Shown here: positions 1 through 6,938 of the stretch, one piece after another
How the letters are laid out: each line of letters starts with the position of its first letter
Position numbering within the stretch: the stretch's first letter is position 1
Assembly: GCA_902772795.1 (NCBI GenBank)
Contig: CACYBZ010000238.1
Location: 1-8,058 of the forward strand
Direction of reading: 5' to 3'
DNA length: 8,058 bases
DNA from: an uncultured Ruminococcus sp.
GTDB lineage: Bacteria > Bacillota > Clostridia > Oscillospirales > Acutalibacteraceae
Translations under genes and position numbers: made by a program
The notes under the pieces: model-generated
What the model saw: the letters and a program-made list of their open reading frames with translations, nothing else
The model's database searches: none
Told to the model about the DNA's origin: nothing

Positions 1-1209
1 CATCGCTTTCATGGCATTCTGCAACTGTTTTTCCTTGTTGGTGATGACTTTCGGCGTATCGGAGAAATCTTCTACATTCATTTCCACGTTGATATCAAAA
101 GTATCTGTATTGTTGACACGGTCAATAATAATCTGATAGTTGGGTGCATATCCACAGTTGAGCAGAACAGCTTCTATCTGACTGGGGAATACATTGACAC
201 CTCTGATAATCATCATATCATCTGAACGTCCCAGCGGTTTTGTCATTTTGACAAAAGTTCTTCCGCATGAACATTTTTCCCTGGAAAGAATACAGATATC
301 CCTTGTACGGTAACGCAACAACGGAAAAGCTTCTTTATCCAGAGAAGTAAATACCAGTTCGCCCTTAGAACCCATCGGTAATACTTCGCCTGTGTCGGGA
401 TCAATGACTTCTACAATAAAATGGTCTTCGTTGATGTGCATACCTGTCTGTTCTTCACATTCAAAGGCAACACCGGGACCACTGATTTCGGTAAGACCGT
501 AAATATCATAGGCTTTGATACCCAATGATTTTTCGATATCTCTACGCATTTCTTCCGTCCAAGGTTCAGCGCCGAATATACCTGCCTTGAGCTTGTTGTC
601 TTCAGGCTTATAGCCTTTTTCCTTGAGCGTTTCTCCGATATAAGCAGCATATGATGGTGTACAACACAAAATAGTGGAATTCAAATCCATCATAAACTGT
701 ATTTGTCTGTCAGTGTTTCCACTTGACATCGGCAAAGTCAGGCAGCCGACTTTATGTGAACCGCCGTGCAATCCTGCACCACCCGTAAACAGACCGTAAC
801 CATATGCCACCTGACATACATCACCATTTCCTCCGCCTACAGCAACGATGGCTCTCGCACAACATTCTTCCCACATATCCACATCGTTCTGTGTATAGAA
901 AGCAACGACTCTTTTTCCTGTTGTTCCCGATGTAGACTGAATACGGACACAGTTTTTGATGTCGGTAGCCAGCAGTCCGAACGGATATGCCTCACGCAAG
1001 TCATCTTTCTTGAGAAACGGCAGTTTGTAAAGGTCTTCTGTACCCTGAATATCTTCGGGCTTTACGCCTTTTTTATCCATAAGGTCACGATAATATTTTA
1101 CGTTGTCGTAAACATATTTTACCTGTCTGACCAGTTTTTCATTCTGAAGTTTCTTGATGTCTTCAACAGGCATGGTTTCGATATCGGGCTGAAAATATTT
1201 CTTTTCCAC
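1..1209 (-). CDS. paaK: Phenylacetate-CoA ligase (paaK1), C-terminus cut by window edge
   Basis: AMP-forming ligase of the adenylate-forming superfamily: aryl acetate + ATP + CoA gives aryl-acetyl-CoA + AMP + PPi, in the cytoplasm. I read 403 continuous residues; the usual length is about 430-440, so only the last 30 or so, including the catalytic C-terminal lysine, lie outside. Visible motifs: ATP/phosphate loop STSGTTGK at residues 92-99, YGLTE at 237-241, RYRTRD at 299-304, and hinge GRSDDMMIIRGVNVFP at 327-342. There is no ATG start: GTG at 1209 (MEKKYFQPDIE...) has AGAAAG ten bases upstream and fits the N-terminus of the paralogue at 3882-5183. GTG at 1218 is the alternative and would add three residues. 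It lies 135 nt downstream of iorB, and I see no convincing promoter in that gap, so co-transcription with iorAB is likely. Family certain; exact aryl substrate (phenylacetate, indoleacetate, 4-hydroxyphenylacetate) not readable. Confidence 0.93.
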   Translation of the reverse strand, partial: MEKKYFQPDIETMPVEDIKKLQNEKLVRQVKYVYDNVKYYRDLMDKKGVKPEDIQGTEDLYKLPFLKKDDLREAYPFGLLATDIKNCVRIQSTSGTTGKRVVAFYTQNDVDMWEECCARAIVAVGGGNGDVCQVAYGYGLFTGGAGLHGGSHKVGCLTLPMSSGNTDRQIQFMMDLNSTILCCTPSYAAYIGETLKEKGYKPEDNKLKAGIFGAEPWTEEMRRDIEKSLGIKAYDIYGLTEISGPGVAFECEEQTGMHINEDHFIVEVIDPDTGEVLPMGSKGELVFTSLDKEAFPLLRYRTRDICILSREKCSCGRTFVKMTKPLGRSDDMMIIRGVNVFPSQIEAVLLNCGYAPNYQIIIDRVNNTDTFDINVEMNVEDFSDTPKVITNKEKQLQNAMKAM

Positions 1210-1232
1210 TTGTATCACACTTTCTGTTTTAG

Positions 1233-1341
1233 TTTAAGGGCTTCGCCCTTAAAAATCCCATCAGGGACTTTGCGCCTGAACCCCACAAGCCTCCTCAAGG
1301 CTTGACCGAAACTTTTAAGGTTTTCAGGGTTCGGGAAAATT
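1233..1341 (+). repeat. Multi-hairpin intergenic element, copy A
   Basis: The iorB-paaK1 gap is almost filled by consecutive inverted repeats. Hairpin 1: TTTAAGGGC (1233-1241) / GCCCTTAAA (1245-1253) with a 3-nt loop. Hairpin 2, degenerate: CAGG (1262-1265) / CCTG (1275-1278). Hairpin 3: CAAGCCT (1286-1292) / AGGCTTG (1298-1304) with loop CCTCA. The linkers AAAAATCC, ACCCC-AC and GAC-x-x-AAACTTTT, and a final CAGG, recur in the same order in the copy at 3766-3878 on the other strand, so the two are one family in inverted orientation. No U-tract follows any stem in either direction, so this is not an ordinary terminator. On the minus strand hairpin 1 reads GGGCGAAGCCC and ends 24 bases before the paaK1 GTG, so it would lie in the leader of that gene. 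Confidence 0.75.
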
Positions 1342-1344
1342 GGT

Positions 1345-1917
1345 TTAATGATGGTAGCCTAAAGCAAAGGCTTTTTTATTGATTTCAATAAAATTCGGCT
1401 TGACACATTTTTCAATAGCGTTCTCCCATTTTTCATAGGGAATATCGAAATACTTGGCAAGTCTGCCCATAAGAACAATATTACAAGCCTTTGCCGAACC
1501 TGCTTCCGAAGCAAGAGAAAGTGCGTCTATGGCATCAACATGAACGCCTTTTGCCATCATTTCTTCAAGAATATTTTCAGGATAGGTAGCGTTGCCTATG
1601 ATAACGGGCATAGGGTCAATCTGCTGGGTATTGACAATGACTGTACCGTCTTTTTTCAGGTCTTTAATATAACGGGCTGATTCTATTTTTTCAAAGCTGA
1701 CAATAAAGTCTGCTTCTCCCTCGTCGATGATAGGAGAATAAACCCTGTCACCAAATCGGACATAAGTCACTACCGAACCGCCACGCTGACTCATACCATG
1801 CACTTCACTGACTTTTACGTCAAAGCCTTCATCTACCAACAGTCTGCCAAGCAGTTTGGACGCAAGCAAAGACCCCTGTCCGCCTACGCCGACAATCATA
1901 ATATTTTTCGTTGCCAT
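1345..1917 (-). CDS. iorB: Indolepyruvate:ferredoxin oxidoreductase, beta subunit
   Basis: Small subunit of the enzyme that converts arylpyruvates (indolepyruvate, phenylpyruvate, 4-hydroxyphenylpyruvate) + CoA + oxidised ferredoxin to aryl-acetyl-CoA + CO2 + reduced ferredoxin; cytoplasmic partner of IorA. The 190 residues are one POR gamma-type domain, the usual IorB length. The glycine-rich GVGGQG at residues 10-15 and SEVHGMSQRGGSV at 37-49 are family hallmarks. I chose ATG 1917 (MATKNIMIVGVGGQG) rather than the upstream in-frame ATG at 1998: the 27 extra residues overlap the coding end of iorA and do not look like the family, while GAGGGTG lies about 8 bases before 1917. Only one base separates the iorA stop from this ATG, so translation is probably coupled. 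The stop at 1345 abuts hairpin element A. Confidence 0.95.
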   Translation of the reverse strand: MATKNIMIVGVGGQGSLLASKLLGRLLVDEGFDVKVSEVHGMSQRGGSVVTYVRFGDRVYSPIIDEGEADFIVSFEKIESARYIKDLKKDGTVIVNTQQIDPMPVIIGNATYPENILEEMMAKGVHVDAIDALSLASEAGSAKACNIVLMGRLAKYFDIPYEKWENAIEKCVKPNFIEINKKAFALGYHH

Positions 1918-1918
1918 A

Positions 1919-3658
1919 TTATTCACCCTCACTTTCAAAAGCGTCAAAAGGACAAAGTTCCGCACATACTCCGCAACCGATACACAATGTGCTGTCAATT
2001 ACCGCATGGTTATCTCTGAACGAAATGGCAGGACAACCAAATTTCATACAGCGTTTACAACTTCTGCATTTTTCCGTATTGACGTGCAAGGGCTTTTTAG
2101 GTTTGACGTATTTCAGCAACACGCAAGGTCTGCGGGAAATAATAACAGACGGTTCGTTTTTAGCGAGTTCTTCCTTGACAACTCTTTCACATTCTTCAAG
2201 ATTATAGGGGTCAACCACTCTTACAGAACGGATACCTACGGAATGACAAAGGCTTTCGAGGTCAACTTTACCTGCGGGGTCGCCCTTGATGTTTTTGCCT
2301 GTCGTGGGATTCTGCTGATGTCCTGTCATACCTGTAATGGAGTTATCCAGAATGATAACGGTAGAATTAGACTGGTTATAGGCAATATTGATAAGTCCCG
2401 TAACACCTGAATGCATAAAAGTAGAGTCACCGATAACACATACAGTTTTGTTTTCGGTTTCACCCTGTCCTGCCTTGTTGTAACCATGTATTCCTGATAC
2501 GGACGCACCCATACAAAGCGTCATATCCAGAGCATTCAGCGGAGGCATAGACCCTAATGTATAACAACCGATATCTCCCAGAACAGTGAGTTTGTTCTTG
2601 GCAAGCACATAATACATTCCACGGTGGGGACAACCTGCACACATCATGGGCGGTCTTACAGGGATATCTGTATCCAGTGTGACATTTTCCTTTTCTTCAA
2701 GTGCAAAAGCCTTGGCAATCGTCTTTTGTGAAAATTCTCCCAGAATGGAAAATTTATCTTTTCCGACAACATCAACACCGATGGTTTTACAATGATTTTC
2801 AATAATGGGGTCGAGTTCTTCTATAACATAGACTTTGCTGACTTTTTGGGCAAAATCTTTAATGAGCTTTACGGGCAAAGGATTAACCATACCCAGTTTC
2901 AGAACAGGGACACTGTCGCCGAAAACTTCCTTGACATACTGATAAGAGGTCGAGGACGTAATAATACCAAATTCATTACTGCCATTCCCCTGTTCTACTT
3001 TGTTGAGCGGTGTTGTTTCGGCATATTCTGTCAGCTTTGCTGTTCTTTCCTCCACGAAAGGGTGACGGGCAATAGCGTTAGCAGGTGCCATAATGTATTT
3101 TCGGGGATTTTTGACATATTCTTTTGTTACTTCTGTTCTCTCACCCTGAGCTACAATACTCTGGGAATGAGCAACACGGGTACACATCTTGATGAATACG
3201 GGCGTATCGAACTTTTCTGAAATCTCATAGGCAACTTTGGCAAAGTCCAGAGCCTCCTGAGAATCAGACGGTTCCAACATAGGCACTTTTGACGCAATCG
3301 CATAATGACGGGAATCCTGTTCATTCTGCGAAGAGTGCATACCGGGGTCATCAGCCACACAGATTACCATTCCCGCATTGACACCCGTGTAAGACATCGT
3401 AAACAACGGGTCAGCCGACACATTCAGACCAACGTGTTTCATACAGCAAGCTGAACGCTTACCTCTCAATGATGCACCGAAAGCGGTTTCCATTGCCACT
3501 TTTTCATTGGGTGCCCACTCACAGTAGACATCATTGAATTTCGCAAATTCTTCTGTGATTTCCGTACTCGGCGTACCGGGATAACTGGATATCAGACTGC
3601 AACCTGCTTCATACAGACCTCTGGCAAGTGCAGAATTTCCTATCATGAGTTCTTTCAT
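1919..3658 (-). CDS. iorA: Indolepyruvate:ferredoxin oxidoreductase, alpha subunit
   Basis: Catalytic subunit (EC 1.2.7.8 family) carrying thiamine diphosphate and iron-sulfur clusters; it converts arylpyruvate to aryl-acetyl-CoA, reversibly in principle. At 579 residues it is close to typical. Domain order: pyrimidine-binding domain from about residue 1 (GNSALARGLYEAG at 7-19, SYPGTPSTEI at 25-34, EWAPNEKVAMETAFGAS at 47-63); transketolase C-like middle region at about 225-315; CAGCPHRG at 340-347; TPP motif starting GDS at 410-412 and ending DN at 438-439; then a C-terminal ferredoxin domain with C531-C534-C537-C542P and C559-C562-C565-C569P, fitting two [4Fe-4S] clusters. The start ATG 3658 has AAGGTGG seven bases upstream. 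A promoter at 3711-3739 gives iorAB its own transcription start. A pyruvate- or ketoisovalerate-type oxidoreductase is unlikely because those are split differently and lack this fused layout. Confidence 0.97.
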   Translation of the reverse strand: MKELMIGNSALARGLYEAGCSLISSYPGTPSTEITEEFAKFNDVYCEWAPNEKVAMETAFGASLRGKRSACCMKHVGLNVSADPLFTMSYTGVNAGMVICVADDPGMHSSQNEQDSRHYAIASKVPMLEPSDSQEALDFAKVAYEISEKFDTPVFIKMCTRVAHSQSIVAQGERTEVTKEYVKNPRKYIMAPANAIARHPFVEERTAKLTEYAETTPLNKVEQGNGSNEFGIITSSTSYQYVKEVFGDSVPVLKLGMVNPLPVKLIKDFAQKVSKVYVIEELDPIIENHCKTIGVDVVGKDKFSILGEFSQKTIAKAFALEEKENVTLDTDIPVRPPMMCAGCPHRGMYYVLAKNKLTVLGDIGCYTLGSMPPLNALDMTLCMGASVSGIHGYNKAGQGETENKTVCVIGDSTFMHSGVTGLINIAYNQSNSTVIILDNSITGMTGHQQNPTTGKNIKGDPAGKVDLESLCHSVGIRSVRVVDPYNLEECERVVKEELAKNEPSVIISRRPCVLLKYVKPKKPLHVNTEKCRSCKRCMKFGCPAISFRDNHAVIDSTLCIGCGVCAELCPFDAFESEGE

Positions 3659-3710
3659 TTCATTACCACCTTTTATCTGTCAATACCCTTATCTTATTTT
3701 TACTGTTTTT

Positions 3711-3739
3711 ATTTTACTGAAATTCAAAGTCAGGGTCAA
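3711..3739 (-). promoter_or_regulatory. Sigma70-type promoter for iorAB
   Basis: On the minus strand a -35 TTGACC (3739-3734) is followed, after exactly 17 bases, by a -10 TAAAAT (3716-3711). Transcription would begin near 3704, giving a leader of about 45 nt with the AAGGTGG ribosome binding site just before ATG 3658. The promoter lies downstream of hairpin element B, so iorAB can be transcribed independently of the symporter-paaK2 unit. Judged by consensus match and spacing only. Confidence 0.65.
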
Positions 3740-3760
3740 GCATTTTTATATAAAATTACT

Positions 3761-3787
3761 ATCCAAAAATTTGCTACGGCAAATTTT
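3761..3787 (-). terminator. Possible weak terminator at the end of element B
   Basis: The fourth hairpin of element B has a 9-bp stem (AAAATTTGC/GCAAATTTT) with loop CGTA on the minus strand, and its descending arm ends in a run of five T (3769-3765) before GGATAG. It lies between paaK2 and the iorA promoter, where a terminator would separate the two transcription units. The stem is AT-rich and four of the T residues are inside it, so efficiency would be modest. Confidence 0.3.
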
Positions 3788-3878
3788 CCTGAAAAGTTTT
3801 GTCGAACTTTTTCAAAAGTTCGTGGGGGTCAAGGGGGCAACGCCCCCTGTAGGATTTTTAAGGGCAACGCCCTTAAAA
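3766..3878 (-). repeat. Multi-hairpin intergenic element, copy B (inverted relative to A)
   Basis: Read on the minus strand, starting 3 bases after the paaK2 stop, four perfect inverted repeats follow each other: TTTTAAGGGC/GCCCTTAAAA (3878-3869 and 3865-3856), AGGGGGC/GCCCCCT (3848-3842 and 3838-3832), CGAACTTTT/AAAAGTTCG (3822-3814 and 3811-3803) and AAAATTTGC/GCAAATTTT (3787-3779 and 3774-3766). The first three, and the linkers AAAAATCC, GACCCCCAC and GACAAAACTTTTCAGG, match copy A in order. The third stem differs in sequence from copy A yet still pairs. The copies face inward on either side of iorAB. I do not recognise a named family. Confidence 0.75.
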
Positions 3879-3881
3879 CGA

Positions 3882-5183
3882 TTACTGATTACGCAAATCA
3901 ACAATTCGTTTTGCCTTGCCCTGAAAACGTTCAATCGTTTTAGGAGCTACCAGTGTTACTTTTGCTCTCAATCCTAAAATAGATTTCATTTTTGCTTCTA
4001 TAAAGGTTCTGAGGTCAGTCAACCGCTGATAATTCTCCAACAGTTCCACATTTTCCAGTTCCACTTTGATTTCCAGATTATCCTTGAAATGTTCACGGGT
4101 AACTACCAGCATATAGTGAGGAGCAATATCTTTAATATTAATCAGAATATTTTCAATCTGTGTCGGGAATACATTGACACCTTTGATAATCAGCATATCA
4201 TCTGTTCTGCCCATGGTTTTTGCCATTCTGGCATGAGTTCTTCCACAAGAACAAGGTTCATAACTGATTTTGGTGATATCCTTTGTACGGTAACGCAATA
4301 CAGGCATGCCACGTCTTGTCAACGTAGTGATAACCAGTTCCCCGACTTCATTTTCTCCGAGTCTTTGTCCTGTTTCCGTGTTGATAATTTCGGGTAAGAA
4401 ATGGTCTTCGGCAAAATGCATACCGTTTCTTGCTTCACAGTCACCCGAAACACCCGGCCCACCTAATTCTGTCATACCGTAGTTGTCCGATACACGGATA
4501 TCAAAATTGGATTCTATCTGTGAACGCATAGCCGGTGTACAAGGTTCAGAACCTAAAATCCCCAGTCTTAATGAATAAGCGGAAAGCGGATAACCTGATT
4601 CTTTTACCGCCTCCGAAAGATACAACGCATAGGACGGTGTAGCTACAAGCCCTGTAACCCCATAGTCACGTAACATCATCAGCTGTTTCTCGGTATTTCC
4701 TGACGAAGCGGGAATAACCGTTGCCCCGATATTTTCCAGACCGTAATGCAGACCTAAAGCACCTGTGAACAGTCCGTAACCGAAACTGATTTGTACCACG
4801 TCATCAGCAGTAACACCGCCTGCCATCGCCACACGGGATACACAGTCTGCCCAGATTTTAATATCTTCTTTGGTGTAGACACCGACAGTCGGCTTTCCCG
4901 TCGTACCCGAAGACGCATGAATACGGACAATATCTTTCATCGGAACAGCCATCAGTCCGAACGGATAATTGTCACGGAAGTCATCTTTTGTTGTGAACGG
5001 GATATACTGAATATCCGACAACTCCTTGATTTTTGAACCGTCACCCACACCACATTCTGTCAGACGCTTATTATATAATGGCACATTGTCATAACAGTAT
5101 TTTACGGTAGCTTTCAGTCTTTCCAACTGCATTTCTTCAATCTGTTCTCTAGGTAACGTTTCAATTTCTTTCTGAAACATCAT
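3882..5183 (-). CDS. paaK: Phenylacetate-CoA ligase paralogue (paaK2)
   Basis: Complete AMP-forming aryl-acid CoA ligase, paralogous to the gene at 1-1209; cytoplasmic. The longest open frame, from ATG 5192, gives 436 residues; numbering here follows it. Motifs: phosphate loop SSGTTGK at 94-100, YGMTE at 238-242, RYRTKD at 300-305, hinge GRTDDMLIIKGVNVFP at 328-343, and the C-terminal GKAKR at 425-429, whose K426 is the expected adenylation lysine. I prefer ATG 5183 (MMFQKEIETLP): the only Shine-Dalgarno, AAAAGGA, is one to two bases from ATG 5192 but about ten from 5183, and 5183 matches the N-terminus of the paralogue. It begins 35 nt (26 from the longer start) after the symporter stop, so the two are probably one operon. 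Its stop is followed 3 nt later by hairpin element B. Aryl substrate unknown; pocket residues differ from paaK1. Confidence 0.95.
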   Translation of the reverse strand: MMFQKEIETLPREQIEEMQLERLKATVKYCYDNVPLYNKRLTECGVGDGSKIKELSDIQYIPFTTKDDFRDNYPFGLMAVPMKDIVRIHASSGTTGKPTVGVYTKEDIKIWADCVSRVAMAGGVTADDVVQISFGYGLFTGALGLHYGLENIGATVIPASSGNTEKQLMMLRDYGVTGLVATPSYALYLSEAVKESGYPLSAYSLRLGILGSEPCTPAMRSQIESNFDIRVSDNYGMTELGGPGVSGDCEARNGMHFAEDHFLPEIINTETGQRLGENEVGELVITTLTRRGMPVLRYRTKDITKISYEPCSCGRTHARMAKTMGRTDDMLIIKGVNVFPTQIENILINIKDIAPHYMLVVTREHFKDNLEIKVELENVELLENYQRLTDLRTFIEAKMKSILGLRAKVTLVAPKTIERFQGKAKRIVDLRNQ

Positions 5184-5218
5184 TTTTATCATTTCCTTTT
5201 CATGTAATATTGTAACAC

Positions 5219-6817
5219 TCAGTTATTTTCATCGTCAGCCATTGCTTTTACAGCTGAAACCGTAACTTTTCTTTTATAGCAAGAAAAAATATTATCTGTT
5301 CTTTCTGTATCTTTAGCGGGTGAAATGACAGTAATGATGGGGGTTATCACAATCCCCAGAACCATTGCCAGCATACCTGCATTAATAGGTGACCTGAAAT
5401 ATTCCATAACCGCACTTTCAAATTTGACCCCTGTAAGGTTACAGACAAAAGACGCTACAGAAATACCTACACCCATAACAAAATTCACCCATACGGCAAC
5501 CTTAGGGACTTTTTTCAGATATAAGCCGTACATAAACGGAGCAAGGAATGCTCCTGCCAATGCACCCCATGAAACACCCATCATCTGCGAAATAAACAAT
5601 ACAGGAGATTTTACCTGAATAATGGCAATTACCGCCGAAACTGTAATGAAAAAGATAATGAACACTCTCATTAATAATACTTTTTTCTTTTCGGAAAGGG
5701 ATTGCTTAGTACAGAAAACGGGGTCAATAAAATCTATGGTGAGTACAGAACTTGATGTCAGAACCAGACTGGAAAGTGTACTCATTGAAGCCGACAGAAC
5801 CAGAATAACGACGATACCAATAAGTACAGGAGAAAGTTGTTCCAACATAGCAGGAATTACCGAATCATAACCGCCTTCAGGTTTGATACCGTCCTCCCCC
5901 ATTTTACCGAACAGTCTGCCGAATCCGCCAAGGAAATAACAGCCACCTGCCACTATCAAAGCGAATATCGTAGAAACGATTGTTCCTGTATTAATAGACT
6001 TTTCAGATTTTATGGCATAGAATTTCTGCACCATCTGCGGAAGTCCCCACGTTCCCAGTGAAGTAAGAAGAACGACACCGATTAAAGCCACGACATCAGG
6101 CCCGAAAAAAGAAGTATATGCTCCCTTGAATTCTGCTCCTGACGGTAAAATCACACTCTGCTGAGATAATAAAGCTATTGTTTCGTTGAATCCGCCGTTG
6201 ACTTTCAGCACTGCCACAATAACGGCTATAATTCCGCCCAGCATGATAATTCCCTGAATAAAGTCATTGATAGCGGTTGCCATATATCCGCCAAGAACAA
6301 CATAGACACCTGTCAGCAGTGCCATAGCAATAACACAATAAGTATACGGTATACCGAACGCCATTTCAAACAGTCGGGAAAGTCCGTTGTAGAGAGAAGC
6401 AGTGTACGGAATAAGAAAAATAAAGATAATAATTGACGCTGTGATTTTGAGTGCCTTGGAGTCGTAACGCTTAAAGAAAAAGTCAGGCATGGTTGCTGTA
6501 TCGAGATGTTGTGTCATCACACGGGTACGTCTGCCCAGAATTCTCCATGCCATCAAAGACCCGACTAAGGCATTTCCCAGACCAATCCATGTGGAAGCCA
6601 GTCCGAAACGCCAGCCGAACTGTCCCGCATAGCCGACAAAAATTACCGCTGAAAAGTAAGACGTACCAAAAGCAAACGCTGTCAGCCACGGACCTACCGA
6701 ACGGTTTCCCAGCACAAAGCCGTTGACATCTGTTGCCTGTTTCCGACAGTAGATACCGACACCTATCATTACCACAAAAAAGACAACAAGAAAGGTAATT
6801 TTGATAAACATATCCAT
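5219..6817 (-). CDS. Sodium:solute symporter family transporter (SSS), likely organic/aryl acid uptake
   Basis: Integral membrane Na+-coupled importer of the SSS/PutP-like family (LeuT fold). The 532 residues contain about 13 hydrophobic segments by eye, roughly 5-23, 42-62, 70-92, 122-142, 157-180, 185-205, 240-262, 275-298, 330-352, 382-402, 405-432, 440-462 and 480-500. The family signature region GGYMATAINDFIQGIIMLGG is at 176-195. SASMSTLSS at 342-350 corresponds to the segment carrying the Na2-site Ser/Thr pair (here S346/T347). The tail after 500 is charged and cytoplasmic-looking. ATG 6817 has GAGGAGA about 8 bases upstream. It precedes paaK2 by 26-35 nt, which suggests the cargo is a substrate of that ligase, for example phenylacetate or indoleacetate. 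That is inference: SSS members also carry proline, pantothenate, acetate or sugars, and sequence reading alone cannot choose. Confidence 0.92.
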   Translation of the reverse strand: MDMFIKITFLVVFFVVMIGVGIYCRKQATDVNGFVLGNRSVGPWLTAFAFGTSYFSAVIFVGYAGQFGWRFGLASTWIGLGNALVGSLMAWRILGRRTRVMTQHLDTATMPDFFFKRYDSKALKITASIIIFIFLIPYTASLYNGLSRLFEMAFGIPYTYCVIAMALLTGVYVVLGGYMATAINDFIQGIIMLGGIIAVIVAVLKVNGGFNETIALLSQQSVILPSGAEFKGAYTSFFGPDVVALIGVVLLTSLGTWGLPQMVQKFYAIKSEKSINTGTIVSTIFALIVAGGCYFLGGFGRLFGKMGEDGIKPEGGYDSVIPAMLEQLSPVLIGIVVILVLSASMSTLSSLVLTSSSVLTIDFIDPVFCTKQSLSEKKKVLLMRVFIIFFITVSAVIAIIQVKSPVLFISQMMGVSWGALAGAFLAPFMYGLYLKKVPKVAVWVNFVMGVGISVASFVCNLTGVKFESAVMEYFRSPINAGMLAMVLGIVITPIITVISPAKDTERTDNIFSCYKRKVTVSAVKAMADDENN

Positions 6818-6853
6818 TTTTGTATCTCCTCAAATCTGAAATATGGAAAAACC

Positions 6854-6875
6854 GAAAAAGCAGAATCGCTTTCTC
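6854..6875 (-). promoter_or_regulatory. Hairpin in the symporter mRNA leader
   Basis: On the minus strand GAGAAAGC (6875-6868) can pair with GCTTTTTC (6861-6854), eight pairs including one G-U, with loop GATTCT. It is followed by GGTTTTTCC. It would lie in the middle of a leader of about 105 nt between the predicted start near 6924 and ATG 6817. It resembles a weak attenuator or a leader stem. I recognise no riboswitch or T-box. Confidence 0.3.
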
Positions 6876-6908
6876 AGTGAATCACCTGAACAAAAATAAA
6901 GAATCTAT

Positions 6909-6938
6909 TTGAAAAATACTGACATAATATGTTATAAT
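6909..6938 (+). promoter_or_regulatory. Promoter for the amidohydrolase gene (extended -10)
   Basis: TTGAAA (6909-6914), 18 bases, then a perfect TATAAT (6933-6938) preceded by TG at 6930-6931, an extended -10. The start would be near 6945, leaving a leader of about 36 nt with GAGGTAAG before ATG 6981. This is the best consensus match in the window. Confidence 0.75.

Noticed and set aside
1233..1253. Simple rho-independent terminator after iorB
   Set aside because: The stem is strong but no T-run follows it on either strand, and the same unit recurs in copy B as part of a larger array.
1918..1998. Longer iorB start at ATG 1998
   Set aside because: The 27 extra residues come from the other frame of the iorA ferredoxin-domain coding region and are unlike IorB N-termini; ATG 1917 has a proper ribosome binding site.
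1856..2410. 184-codon open frame on the plus strand
   Set aside because: It lies opposite the well-conserved iorA sequence, has no family resemblance or good ribosome binding site, and is explained by low stop density opposite a real gene. The same holds for plus-strand frames at 766-1305, 2792-3220, 4089-4397 and 5325-6061.
6483..6833. 116-codon minus-strand frame overlapping the symporter start
   Set aside because: It is a shifted-frame shadow of the symporter: cysteine- and arginine-rich with no domain, while the symporter frame has clear membrane segments and a ribosome binding site.
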